Shown here: piece after piece, positions 9,680 to 17,346 of the stretch | Position numbering within the stretch: the stretch's first letter is position 1 | Layout of the letters: each line of letters starts with the position of its first letter | NCBI RefSeq assembly: GCF_900250075.1 | Contig: NZ_LT977071.1 | Coordinates: 1,094,034 to 1,158,033, forward strand | Origin: Cupriavidus taiwanensis | GTDB lineage: Bacteria; Pseudomonadota; Gammaproteobacteria; Burkholderiales; Burkholderiaceae | Direction of reading: 5' to 3' | DNA: 64,000 nucleotides | Made by a program: the position numbers and the translations under genes | Notes under the pieces: generated by a model | Seen by the model: only the letters and a program-made list of their open reading frames with translations | What the model was told of the DNA's origin: nothing | Database searches by the model: none

Positions 9680-10600
9680 ATGGACCGGATCGGCGATATC
9701 GGCCTGTTTCTGCGCGTGCTCGACCTGGGCTCGATCAGTGCCGCGGCGCGCAGCCTGGACCTGTCGGTGGCGGTGGCCAGCCAGCGCCTGCAGCGGCTGG
9801 AGCGCGAGCTTGGGGTGCGCCTGCTGCATCGCACCACGCGGCGGCTGCACGCCACACCGGAGGGCGCGGTGCTGGCCGAGCAGGGGCGCGCGCTGGTGGA
9901 CGATCTGGAGGCGCTGGGGGCGTCGTTGCGGCAGGCCGGCACCGGCATCACCGGCACCTTGCGGGTGACGACGTCGTCGTCGTTCGGGCGGCTTTACGTC
10001 TCGCCGCTGCTGCCGGAATTCCTGGCGAGGCATCCGGGGGTATCGCTCAGCGTCAACCTGAGCGACCACGTGCTGGACCTGGTCAGCGCCGGCTTCGACC
10101 TGGCGATCCGGATCGGTGCGCTCGACGACTCGGCGCTGGTCGCGCGCCGCTTGGCCAACAACCGGCGGCTGCTGTGCGCGTCGCCCGACTACCTGCGCCG
10201 GCGCGGCACGCCGCGCACGCCGCAGGACCTGGCGCGGCACGATTGCCTGCTGCTGGTGGGCAGCCAGGGACGGCAGGATGTATGGCGGCTTGGCGATGGC
10301 GCCGGCGGCGAGATTGCCGTGCGCGTGCGCGGCCGGATCGAGGCCAATACCGGCGAGCTGCTGTCCGACGCGGCGCTGGCGGGCTTCGGCATCGCGCTGC
10401 ATTCGGCCTGGCATGTGTGCGCCGCCCTGCAGGCCGGCCGGCTGGTGCAGGTGCTGCCCGATTACCCGGTGGCCGACACCGGCATCTACGCGGTGATGCC
10501 GCAGCGGCGCCTGGTGCCGCCGCGCGTGCGCGCCTTTGTCGATTTCCTGGCTGAACGCTTTGGCGAACACCCGCCGTGGGAACGGCTCCACGGCGGGTGA
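9680..10600 (+). CDS. LysR family transcriptional regulator
   Basis: The product is 306 residues with an N-terminal winged helix-turn-helix (FLRVLDLGSISAAARSLDLS, residues 10-60) and a substrate-binding domain from about residue 90. It is closest in style to the CrgA/DmlR group (LLHRTTRRLHATPEG). The ATG at 9680 (MDRIGD) is chosen over a TTG three codons earlier. It is divergent from an MFS exporter, its likely target. The last codons contain an 11-bp inverted repeat that may serve as a terminator. Confidence 0.93.
   Translation: MDRIGDIGLFLRVLDLGSISAAARSLDLSVAVASQRLQRLERELGVRLLHRTTRRLHATPEGAVLAEQGRALVDDLEALGASLRQAGTGITGTLRVTTSSSFGRLYVSPLLPEFLARHPGVSLSVNLSDHVLDLVSAGFDLAIRIGALDDSALVARRLANNRRLLCASPDYLRRRGTPRTPQDLARHDCLLLVGSQGRQDVWRLGDGAGGEIAVRVRGRIEANTGELLSDAALAGFGIALHSAWHVCAALQAGRLVQVLPDYPVADTGIYAVMPQRRLVPPRVRAFVDFLAERFGEHPPWERLHGG
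10569..10598. terminator. Inverted repeat at the lysR 3' end
   Basis: The 11-bp perfect arms ACCCGCCGTGG and CCACGGCGGGT are separated by 8 bases and finish at the stop codon of the LysR gene, 15 bases from the convergent AraC gene stop. The position suggests a bidirectional terminator built into coding sequence. No T-run follows. Confidence 0.45.
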
Positions 10601-10612
10601 GCCGGGCCCGCG

Positions 10613-11641
10613 CTACGCCGCCGGCTGCGGCGCGGCCGTGGCGTGGCGCCGGTAGTCGCCCGGCGTCATGCCGGTCCAGCGGCGGAACGCGCGGAAGAAC
10701 GAGTTGGCATCGTCAAAGCCGAGCCGGAACGCGATCTCGCCCAGCGACATCGCGCCTTCGCTCAGGTAGTGGCCGGCCAGGTCGCGCCGCGCGTCTTCGC
10801 ACAGCGTGCGGAAGCTGGTGCCGGCGGCCATCAGCCGGCGCTGCAGCGTGCGCTCGCTGATGTCGAGGTGGCGCGCCACCGCGGCCAGGCTCAGGGCGCG
10901 GTCGCCCGCCAGCTGCTGCAGGGCGCTGCGCACATCGCCCAGCGATGCCGCGGCGGGCCGCAGGTCGCGGCTGGCGGCGGGCGCCGAGGGGCCGGAGCGG
11001 TCGCGGGCCATCAGCCGCAGCGCCAGGTCGCGGCGGCCGAACACGATCGCGTCTTCGGGCTCGCCAAAGCGCACCGGGCAGTCGAAGGCCTCGGTATAGC
11101 GCAGGTGCCAGGCCGGCCGGCCAATGCGCAGCGACACCCGCAGCGGATGCAGCGGCTTGCGCGTAAAGCGCCGGCCGAAGGCCAGCAGCGAGCACAGCTC
11201 CATGTCGATGCGCGGCCGGCTGTCGGGCGCCTCGGGATCGCTCGGGCGGATGCAGACCCAGGCTTCGTCGCCCTGGCGTCGCAGCTCGACACGATCGCCG
11301 GCCAGCAGCTTCTGGTAGCGCGCGATGCGCCGCAAGGCGGTGCCCAATGATGGGCCGGCCATCGCGGGCAGGCCGGCCAGGCCGAGCAGGTCGGGCGGCA
11401 TCCGGCTGCCCAGCCACAAGCCGATGGCGGGGTCGCCGGTGGCGTGATAGACGGCCAGCAGCAGGTGGATGGCCTGTTGCGGGTCGGCCGCATGCGCGGC
11501 GGGTTGGTGGTCGCAGGAGTCGGAGTCGGAGTCGGATTCCGGGGCAGGCGCGAGTGCCGATACGTCGTAACCGCCTTCACGCAGCGCGTGCAGCAGGTCA
11601 CGAGGCAACGGCCCGGCCTGGATAGGCTCTTGTTGTGGCAT
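10613..11641 (-). CDS. AraC family transcriptional regulator
   Basis: This 342-residue regulator has an N-terminal arabinose-binding-like/OruR domain (about residues 30-210) and a C-terminal double helix-turn-helix. The second helix-turn-helix carries the signature EIAFRLGFDDANSFFRAFRRW-type sequence near residue 310. The ATG at 11641 is chosen; a TTG start ten codons earlier is possible. Near residue 38 an acidic SDSDSDS run is encoded by a hexanucleotide repeat. No adjacent target gene is obvious. Confidence 0.9.
   Translation of the reverse strand: MPQQEPIQAGPLPRDLLHALREGGYDVSALAPAPESDSDSDSCDHQPAAHAADPQQAIHLLLAVYHATGDPAIGLWLGSRMPPDLLGLAGLPAMAGPSLGTALRRIARYQKLLAGDRVELRRQGDEAWVCIRPSDPEAPDSRPRIDMELCSLLAFGRRFTRKPLHPLRVSLRIGRPAWHLRYTEAFDCPVRFGEPEDAIVFGRRDLALRLMARDRSGPSAPAASRDLRPAAASLGDVRSALQQLAGDRALSLAAVARHLDISERTLQRRLMAAGTSFRTLCEDARRDLAGHYLSEGAMSLGEIAFRLGFDDANSFFRAFRRWTGMTPGDYRRHATAAPQPAA
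11516..11539. repeat. Hexanucleotide tandem repeat inside the AraC gene
   Basis: Four units of GGAGTC (the last GGATTC) encode an alternating Ser-Asp tract. The unit length is a multiple of three, so slippage would change tract length without breaking the frame. Confidence 0.7.
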
Positions 11642-12170
11642 CGTCGTTTTCTGGCTGGCAAGGTGGCGCAAGTGCGCCCGTGCAGCCCCCGGTACGAAAG
11701 AGATTACGCGGTGACGATGGCCCCTTCAAGGGCGCGGGGCGGCCGGAAGTGTGTGCCAGGCAGCTTAACGGACGCTCAGGAAGGCATCCATGGATGCCAG
11801 GCGACAGGGAGGGCCGCGCCGCTGCTGGCCTGGCGGGTCGCTGCAACCCGTTGCTTAAATTTTGGGCAGTCCGGTGCGGTGGCGCACAGACCGGGGTTTT
11901 CGGACAGGGCACGGCAGGATATCCACAGATTCTGTGGATATCACGTCGAAGTTTTCAACATGGGTTTGTGCGGCTGCCGGCGGACGTCGGAAGCGGGTAT
12001 GCTGGGCCGGTTTGACTGCATGGCGGGGCTCCTGCGGCGCCAGCGGCCACCGGCGGTGGGGGTCGGCCTCGGCGCGATCGGGTCGCATCCATGCGCCATT
12101 TCGCATCATCGTGCCGCCAACGCCGCACCAGGCCCGGCATCCCCTTTCGCGAGTCAACCTGCCCGCTGCC
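11642..12170. other. Non-coding gap between the AraC gene and the lipoprotein gene
   Basis: No reading frame here has a credible start, ribosome site or family resemblance. The stretch holds the presumed leftward promoter of the AraC gene and, near its middle, a strong palindrome at 11918-11942. The rest looks featureless. Confidence 0.6.
11918..11942. repeat. 25-bp palindrome with DnaA-box-like arms
   Basis: Arms GATATCCACAGA and TCTGTGGATATC are perfectly complementary around one central T. Each arm contains ATATCCACA, one base from the DnaA box TTATCCACA. A related but shorter copy occurs at 27478-27500. Whether it is a protein-binding site, a hairpin terminator or a dispersed repeat cannot be told from sequence alone. 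Confidence 0.6.
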
Positions 12171-12755
12171 ATGCGCCATGACCGGTCGTTCGCCTTCCCG
12201 CCCCGCCTTGCCGTGTTGCCGCTGCTTGCCGCCGCCGTGGCGCTGTCTGGCTGCGTGGCGCAATACCGGGTACCTGCCGGTGCGCCGTCCGCCAGCGTGC
12301 GGCTGGTGACCAGCACCGATGAAAACACCTCGTTCACTGTGGTCGATCCGGCCAGATGCCCGGATCCGGCCCGGCCGCTGGTGCTGGCGGGGATGGGCAG
12401 GCAGTTGTCGGCGATGGGAAGGGAGCGCGGCCTGGACATGGCCGGGCGTTCGCCGGAGCCGGCCGCGCGCACGCGTGAGCGGCTGGTCGAGGCGGGAAGG
12501 CGCATCTATGTGGCGGTGACGTCGGCGGCAGCGCCGCCGCTGCCCGAGATGCGCTGCGCCGCGGGCGTGTCGTTCGTGCCGGTGGCCGGCGCGCAGTACG
12601 AGATCCGCTACCAGCGGGACGAGACCGCCAGCCAGTGTTCGGCGCGGATCCTGCGCCTGCAGCCGCTGGCCGACGGCGGCGCGCGCCTGACGGCCGAGCC
12701 GACGCAGCAGGGTTTCAGGGCGCTGCGAAAGGATTATGTCTGCCAGGCGTTGTGA
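12171..12755 (+). CDS. Putative outer-membrane or periplasmic lipoprotein, unknown function
   Basis: This is a predicted 194-residue lipoprotein. The N-terminus MRHDRSFAFPPRLAVLPLL is a signal peptide ending in the lipobox LSGC, which places the lipid-modified Cys near residue 28. The mature part has no motif I recognise. The ATG at 12171 is chosen because it starts the signal peptide directly; the frame stays open upstream but would bury the signal. No strong ribosome site is visible. A hairpin follows the stop codon. Confidence 0.7.
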   Translation: MRHDRSFAFPPRLAVLPLLAAAVALSGCVAQYRVPAGAPSASVRLVTSTDENTSFTVVDPARCPDPARPLVLAGMGRQLSAMGRERGLDMAGRSPEPAARTRERLVEAGRRIYVAVTSAAAPPLPEMRCAAGVSFVPVAGAQYEIRYQRDETASQCSARILRLQPLADGGARLTAEPTQQGFRALRKDYVCQAL

Positions 12756-12788
12756 AACCCGTCCGGGCCCCCCGGCTGCGGACGGGTT
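12756..12788. terminator. Hairpin between the lipoprotein gene and hns
   Basis: A perfect 10-bp stem (AACCCGTCCG / CGGACGGGTT) with a 13-base loop starts directly after the lipoprotein stop codon, between convergent genes. It is a likely terminator, though no long T-run follows. Confidence 0.6.
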
Positions 12789-12842
12789 GGCGGGGCAGCG
12801 GGCAACCGGCGCGGCCCGCTGAGGCCCGACGGCAGGACTGGC

Positions 12843-13151
12843 TTACTGCTCGATCAGGAAGCGCTCCGGACGCTTGCCCAGCCAGGCCGGCGCTCGGCCG
12901 CGGCCCGACCAGGTCTTGCCGGTCTTGGGATCCATGTACTTCGGGGGCAGGGCGGCGGCAGTCTTGCGCGCGCTGCTGCCGGCGGGACGGCCGCGCTTGC
13001 GCCGGGGCAGGATGTCTTCCGCGGTCAGGCCATATTCGGTCATCAGTTCGCGGATTTTATCGATCACGCCCGCCACTTCGTTCGCGCGCACTTCATTCAG
13101 CTTGGCTTCCAGCGCTTCCTTCTCAGCCAGGAGTTGCTTGTATGTCGCCAT
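12843..13151 (-). CDS. H-NS family nucleoid-associated protein
   Basis: This 102-residue protein has an N-terminal coiled-coil oligomerisation region (residues 1-45, rich in Glu/Lys heptads) and a basic linker RRKRGRPAG. The C-terminal DNA-binding motif is TWSGRGRAPAWLGKRP, the H-NS/BpH3 signature in betaproteobacteria. Such proteins bind AT-rich DNA and silence transferred genes. The start has an AAAGGGGAT ribosome site. The upstream region is unusually AT-rich for this window and contains a hairpin at 13196-13217, which fits self-regulation. Confidence 0.95.
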   Translation of the reverse strand: MATYKQLLAEKEALEAKLNEVRANEVAGVIDKIRELMTEYGLTAEDILPRRKRGRPAGSSARKTAAALPPKYMDPKTGKTWSGRGRAPAWLGKRPERFLIEQ

Positions 13152-13476
13152 TTATATCCCCTTTCTGCAATTAGGCCGCTGCATGGTACTAGAAATTCAG
13201 GTGTCAGGGCACCTGAAAAAATTTTACAAAAAATAACGCAGATTGCACGGACAGATTGTCGGGGCGCTGGTCGGCATCATTGTCTCGCCGAATGCGGGAA
13301 CCATTGCCGCTTCCATGGCTGCGACATTGCCCCAGCCAATGGTCGTTTTGCAGTGCGGGTTTCCATTTTCTTGCCCTCATTCCGGGCCAATCGAAATACG
13401 CGCGCCGCCCGGCTTTAGCGCCTAGACTGTTTGTCTGCGCCCGCGCAGTGCCACGCCACGACTACCGGAGCCCCCC
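13152..13476. other. AT-rich divergent promoter region (hns / VOC gene)
   Basis: This 325-base gap separates two divergent genes. The hns-proximal half is AT-rich, with runs such as AAAAAATTTTACAAAAAATAA, and contains an 8-bp stem at 13196-13217. It probably holds both promoters and possibly H-NS autoregulatory sites. No gene is seen in it. Confidence 0.6.
13196..13217. promoter_or_regulatory. Inverted repeat upstream of hns
   Basis: TTCAGGTG-N6-CACCTGAA is a perfect 8-bp inverted repeat about 45 bases upstream of the hns start, next to A/T tracts. It could be an operator or a leader hairpin. Confidence 0.45.
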
Positions 13477-13887
13477 ATGAGTCAGCAGATCTTTGTCAAT
13501 TTACCCGTGCGCGACCTGCAAAAGTCGATTGCCTTCTTTACCCAGCTGGGCTTTTCCTTCAATCCGCAATTTACCGACGATACCGCGACCTGCATGATCG
13601 TCGGCGAGAACATTTTTGTGATGCTGCTCACTGAAGCCAAGTTCCGCAGCTTCTCGCCCAATGACATCTGCGATGCGCGCAAAGCCACCGAAGTGCTGGT
13701 TTGCCTGTCGATGGAAACCCGCGCCCGCGTCGATGAAATGGTCAATGCCGCGGTGCTGGCGGGTGGCAATACCTACAAGCCGCCAATGGATCTGGGCTTT
13801 ATGTATGGCCACGGCTTCCAGGACCTGGATGGCCATGTCTGGGAACTGGTGTACATGGATGTGGCGGCAATGCAGGCGTCGCAGTGA
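13477..13887 (+). CDS. VOC (glyoxalase/bleomycin-resistance) superfamily protein
   Basis: This 136-residue protein has the paired beta-alpha-beta-beta-beta modules of the vicinal oxygen chelate fold, starting MSQQIFVNLPVRDLQKSI. It ends with GFQDLDGHVWELVYMD, a typical VOC C-terminal motif whose Glu is a metal ligand. It resembles the PhnB/YaeR-like group annotated as lactoylglutathione lyase-like, but the substrate cannot be assigned. It is a single gene, divergent from hns. Confidence 0.88.
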   Translation: MSQQIFVNLPVRDLQKSIAFFTQLGFSFNPQFTDDTATCMIVGENIFVMLLTEAKFRSFSPNDICDARKATEVLVCLSMETRARVDEMVNAAVLAGGNTYKPPMDLGFMYGHGFQDLDGHVWELVYMDVAAMQASQ

Positions 13888-13913
13888 ACGCGCCATCGCG
13901 CCGGGCCCGCGCC

Positions 13914-13949
13914 AAAAAAAACAGCCCGGGAAAGCAGGAAGCCCGGGCT
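13914..13949 (-). terminator. Rho-independent terminator of the NCS2 permease gene
   Basis: An 8-bp stem AGCCCGGG / CCCGGGCT with an 11-base loop is followed, reading leftward, by TG and eight T residues. It lies about 85 bases past the permease stop and faces the VOC gene, so it is oriented for the permease transcript. Confidence 0.8.
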
Positions 13950-14033
13950 TGAAATCCACCTGGATCGCGGTGGAGGAGACATCTGGTTGTCAGCGTCCCG
14001 GCAACGTCCGGGACGCGCTCATGCGCAGCGTGG

Positions 14034-15437
14034 TCAGATCGCCCAGCCGCCGGCGTAGAACGCAGCCAGCACCACCGCGATGGCCACGGTGCCGAGATTG
14101 AGCTTGCGCCATTCGCCGGCCACGACGCGGCCCACCACCAGGGTGCAGAAGCCCAGCATGATGCCGGTCACGATATTGCAGGTCAGCACGATGAACACGG
14201 CGCAGACCAGGCCGGCCAGCGCATCGACCAGGTCATCCATGTGCAGGCGGCTGACGCTCGACAGCATCAGCAGGCCGACGTACATCAGCGCAGGCGCGGT
14301 GGCGTAGGACGGCACCAGCGCGGCCAGCGGCGAGAAGAACATCACCGCCACGAACAGCAGGCCCACCACCACCGCGGTCAGGCCGGTCTTGGCGCCGGCG
14401 GCGACGCCGACGGTCGATTCGATATAGGCCGCGGCCGGGGCGCCGCCGAACATGCCCGAGAAGATCGAGCTGACCGAATCGGCGGTCAGCGCGCGCCCGC
14501 CATTGTGGATATGGCCGGCGGCATTGAGCTGCCCGGCCTGCCCGGCGACGGCGCGGATGGTGCCGGTGGCGTCGAACACCGCGGTCATCACCAGTGCCAG
14601 CACGCTCGGCAGCACGGCGGCGGTCAGCGCGCCGCGCACGTCCATGGCGCCGATCAGCGACTCGTGGCCCGGTGCGCTCAGCGACGGCAGCGCGAACACG
14701 CCGGTGAACTTCACCGCCGGATCGAAGGCCAGGCCCAGCGCCGAGATGGCGATGATGACCAGCAGGATCCCGCCCGGCACCTTGCGGCGCTCGAGCCCGA
14801 AGATCGCGGCCAGGCCCAGCACCGACATCACCACCGGGAACGAGGTGATCTTGCCCAGCGCCACCGGCAGGCCGGCATGCGTGTTCTTGACCACCAGCCC
14901 GACCTCATTCGACGCGATCAGCAGCAGGAACAGGCCGATGCCGATGCCGGTGCCGTGCGCGACGCCGGCCGGCAGGTTGCGCAGGATCCAGGAGCGCACG
15001 CCGGTGACCGAGATCGCGGTGAAGATCAGGCCCATCAGGAACACCGCGCCGAGCGCCACCGCCGGCGACAGGCCCTGGCCCAGCACCAGGCCAAAGGCCA
15101 TGAACGCGGTCAGCGAGATGGCGCAGCCGATGGCGATCGGCAGCTTGGCCCACAGGCCCATCAGCAGCGAGCCGAAGGCCGTGGTCAGGCACACCGCGAC
15201 GAAGACCGCGCTGGTATCGAAGCCGGCCTTGCCCAGCATGCCCGGCACGACGAAGACGGCGTAGACCATCGCCATGAAGGTGGTGACCCCGGCCACCACT
15301 TCCTGGCGCTGCGTGCTGCCGCGCGCGGTGATCTCGAAGAAGGCATCGAGCCGGCCTTTGACTTCCGGCACATGGGGAGCGTGGGGGCGTGCGGGATCGG
15401 CCTCCGCCGCGGACGACGGATAGGGTTGTTCGATCAT
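14034..15437 (-). CDS. NCS2 family purine permease (AzgA-like)
   Basis: This 467-residue inner-membrane permease is of the nucleobase:cation symporter-2 family, AzgA/PbuG branch, which imports adenine, guanine or hypoxanthine. Evidence includes the N-terminal [18 protein letters not shown], the conserved [24 protein letters not shown] segment 2 region, and [19 protein letters not shown] near the middle. It has about 12-14 membrane segments. The long upstream gap presumably contains its promoter. It is monocistronic, with its own terminator. Confidence 0.9.
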   Translation of the reverse strand: MIEQPYPSSAAEADPARPHAPHVPEVKGRLDAFFEITARGSTQRQEVVAGVTTFMAMVYAVFVVPGMLGKAGFDTSAVFVAVCLTTAFGSLLMGLWAKLPIAIGCAISLTAFMAFGLVLGQGLSPAVALGAVFLMGLIFTAISVTGVRSWILRNLPAGVAHGTGIGIGLFLLLIASNEVGLVVKNTHAGLPVALGKITSFPVVMSVLGLAAIFGLERRKVPGGILLVIIAISALGLAFDPAVKFTGVFALPSLSAPGHESLIGAMDVRGALTAAVLPSVLALVMTAVFDATGTIRAVAGQAGQLNAAGHIHNGGRALTADSVSSIFSGMFGGAPAAAYIESTVGVAAGAKTGLTAVVVGLLFVAVMFFSPLAALVPSYATAPALMYVGLLMLSSVSRLHMDDLVDALAGLVCAVFIVLTCNIVTGIMLGFCTLVVGRVVAGEWRKLNLGTVAIAVVLAAFYAGGWAI

Positions 15438-15905
15438 GATGGGCTGTCTCCTTGCGGGCGCTGCAACGTCCGTCGTGCGGAACGTCGTCAGGCGGTCTCA
15501 CGTGGTTCTGGTCTGGGCTGGAGGCGGAAATCCTGGCCAACCCCGCTGTTATCGGTGTGCCGCTTGTCGGTGCCTTCTGTGGGCGTGATCCGGGCAAGGC
15601 TGAAGGCTAGGTGAGGCGGCGCCGGCCATCATCACCGGCGCTCAATGCGCGGCATGTGCGACCGAGAATATCGAATGTGATGCATGCGTATCTCTTGACG
15701 GTGAAGCCCCTTCAGGTGGCGTTTTCGGCGGCTGCCATTATCAGGCGGTGAATATACGGCCTATAGGGAATGACCCGAATGCCCGGCAGTCGACTTCTCT
15801 ATACTAGGGATAACCCTGAATCGTCTCGAGATCCGGGCCGAATCCCGGCCATAAGTGCTTCACGAGACACTAAACCTGTTTCCGAACCGGAAAGGAAGAA
15901 TCGCC
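15438..15905. other. Divergent gap with a structured leader for the downstream small gene
   Basis: The left part should hold the permease promoter. The right part, before the small gene at 15906, has several short stems: GTCTCG/CGAGAC (15823-15868) enclosing CCGGG/CCCGG, then TTTCCG-AAC-CGGAAA (15879-15893) directly before a GGAAG ribosome site. A TATACT -10-like hexamer lies at 15800-15805 without a clear -35. No gene is seen. Confidence 0.5.
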
Positions 15906-16127
15906 ATGCAAGCACTCGCCGACACCCTCTATCGCCAGCCCGCCCAGCCCAAGGCCGCGCAGCCGAAGTCCGCGCAGCCCGCCGCGGAGCCGGCGCGCGA
16001 TGTCGCCTATTACGCCCGCATGGGCGGCGGCCAGTCGCTGGCCGCGCGCGTGCGCGCCTACTTTGCGCAGGGCTGGGCGCTGTACGCCGCCAATGCCCGC
16101 GAAGCCGCGCCGATCCGCTGGCTGTAA
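15906..16127 (+). CDS. Small hypothetical protein, 73 residues
   Basis: I do not recognise this protein. It has a good ribosome site (GGAAG, seven bases before the ATG), an Ala/Pro/Gln/Lys-rich repeat (QPKAAQPKSAQPA, residues 12-25), and a more conserved-looking C-terminus ARMGGGQSLAARVRAYFAQ ending in PIRWL. No signal peptide or membrane segment is visible. Its leader can form stacked hairpins, which suggests regulated expression. It is convergent with the GNAT-like gene, 16 bases away. Confidence 0.65.
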   Translation: MQALADTLYRQPAQPKAAQPKSAQPAAEPARDVAYYARMGGGQSLAARVRAYFAQGWALYAANAREAAPIRWL

Positions 16128-16143
16128 AGTCCCACACGCCGCG

Positions 16144-16767
16144 TCAGTACATGCCGGTGCGGGCCATGAACGCCTCCAGCGTCCAGCCGCGCCCGAGCAG
16201 CAGCATGCGCGTATGCAGGCCGTCGCGCGTGGCGGCATCGACATCACCGCCGAGCCACGTCAGCGTCTTGCTGCGCAAATCCACATAGCCCATGGCGTAG
16301 TCAGGGGCCAGTGCCTGCCATAGCGCGTGGGCACCCGCCGACTGCCGCGCGCCGCTCAGCAGGCATAGCCCGCCGTCCAGCGCCCAGCGATAGAGCGCCC
16401 GCGCCAGGCCGCGGCGCTGGTAAGCGGGCGCAAACTTGGTATGCGGCGCCCGCACCCACGGATCGGCCCGGCGGCCGACTTCGACCAGGCGGTTGAAGAC
16501 GGTATAACCGGCCAGCCGGCGCTGCATCACGTCTTCCACATACACGTAGTACTCGCCGTCGGCCTCGCGGTAGCGCAGGCGCAGGCCCTGCGCGCCCGCC
16601 GGCAGGGCGGGCATCGCATGGAGGCGGTCGCCCGGCCGGCCGATGCGGCCGTGCAGGGCGTCGAGTTCGCGCTCGATCTCGGCGGGGGTCAGTTCAACGT
16701 CGATGCGCAGTTCGAGCGCGCGCGGCAGCGCCGGCGCCGGCAGGCGCAGGGCATGGAAAGTCGCCAT
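16144..16767 (-). CDS. GNAT-like acetyltransferase family protein
   Basis: This 207-residue protein has a probable GNAT fold: a central YYVYVEDVMQRRLAGYTVFN strand pair, then FAPAYQRRGLARALYRWAL. The Q-R-R-G-L-A there resembles the acetyl-CoA binding motif A around residue 120. The substrate is unknown and the family call is moderate because the motif is degenerate. A 24-codon membrane peptide gene lies 17 bases upstream in the same direction. Confidence 0.6.
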   Translation of the reverse strand: MATFHALRLPAPALPRALELRIDVELTPAEIERELDALHGRIGRPGDRLHAMPALPAGAQGLRLRYREADGEYYVYVEDVMQRRLAGYTVFNRLVEVGRRADPWVRAPHTKFAPAYQRRGLARALYRWALDGGLCLLSGARQSAGAHALWQALAPDYAMGYVDLRSKTLTWLGGDVDAATRDGLHTRMLLLGRGWTLEAFMARTGMY

Positions 16768-16784
16768 GGCAGTCTCCGACCCGC

Positions 16785-16859
16785 TCAGGGATTGAGGAGC
16801 AGGTAAAGGGCGGCGAGCGCCACCATGGCGCAGAAGGTATGGCGATAGAGCGGTGACAT
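16785..16859 (-). CDS. Putative 24-residue membrane peptide
   Basis: This very short frame starts MSPLYRHTFCAM and continues into a hydrophobic stretch (VALAALYLLLNP) able to span a membrane. An AGGAG ribosome site lies nine bases before the ATG, better than those of many neighbours. It precedes the GNAT-like gene by 17 bases, so the two could be cotranscribed. It could be a genuine small protein or a leader peptide. There is no homology evidence. Confidence 0.4.
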   Translation of the reverse strand: MSPLYRHTFCAMVALAALYLLLNP

Positions 16860-17346
16860 GTCTGGCTTTCTCCTGGCTGCATGATCGAGCGGGTGCCGGA
16901 TGGCATCCGCGACATGGGCCGTGCGGGAAAGCTCAGGGCTGGAGGGTGGCGCCCCGAACTGCCCGCACGGCCAGGAAAAGCACGGCGCGGCGGACCGGGT
17001 TGCAGGCGGGGAAGTGCCTGGCCAGGTCAGGGGCAAGGCCTTGCTGCGCGGCGCGCGCGCGCACGCCTGCCGCCGGCTGGGCCGGGCGGTTCAGGGTGGC
17101 GAAACGGGCGAAGCAAGGCATGGGGGCGGGAGGCGATATGGTTCGGAGGCACATTGCTTATGCCACACTTCATATGGAATGTCCAGCCAAGTCGCCGGCT
17201 TCCGCCGTGAACTCCGTTCTACTTCGTACGCCCGCCGGCGGCTGACAGCGCGCGGGGAGGGGCTGTCGCCATCGTTCATTGTGAACACTGTCTACATGTA
17301 CTAGACTCGGAAACATCGTTCACCCGGCCTTCTTGCAGGAGCCAAG
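16860..17346. other. Divergent intergenic region before the BNR protein gene
   Basis: I see no gene in these 487 bases. The frames that open here are arginine/glycine-rich shadows without ribosome sites. The right end contains a recognisable promoter for the BNR gene (17279-17307). The left end should drive the small membrane peptide and GNAT genes. Confidence 0.6.
17279..17307 (+). promoter_or_regulatory. Promoter of the BNR-protein gene with overlapping inverted repeat
   Basis: TTGTGA and TAGACT hexamers are 17 bases apart, placing the start near 17314, about 33 bases before the ATG. An inverted repeat GTCTA-N7-TAGAC (17290-17306) covers the -10 and could be a repressor operator. Confidence 0.5.

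Noticed and set aside
12874..13236. Open frame antisense to hns
   Set aside because: The hns frame has the full family signature; the antisense product has only Arg/Ser-rich sequence.
15694..15720. TTGACG as a -35 for the small gene at 15906
   Set aside because: No -10 is at a suitable distance, and the only TATACT is about 100 bases further on.
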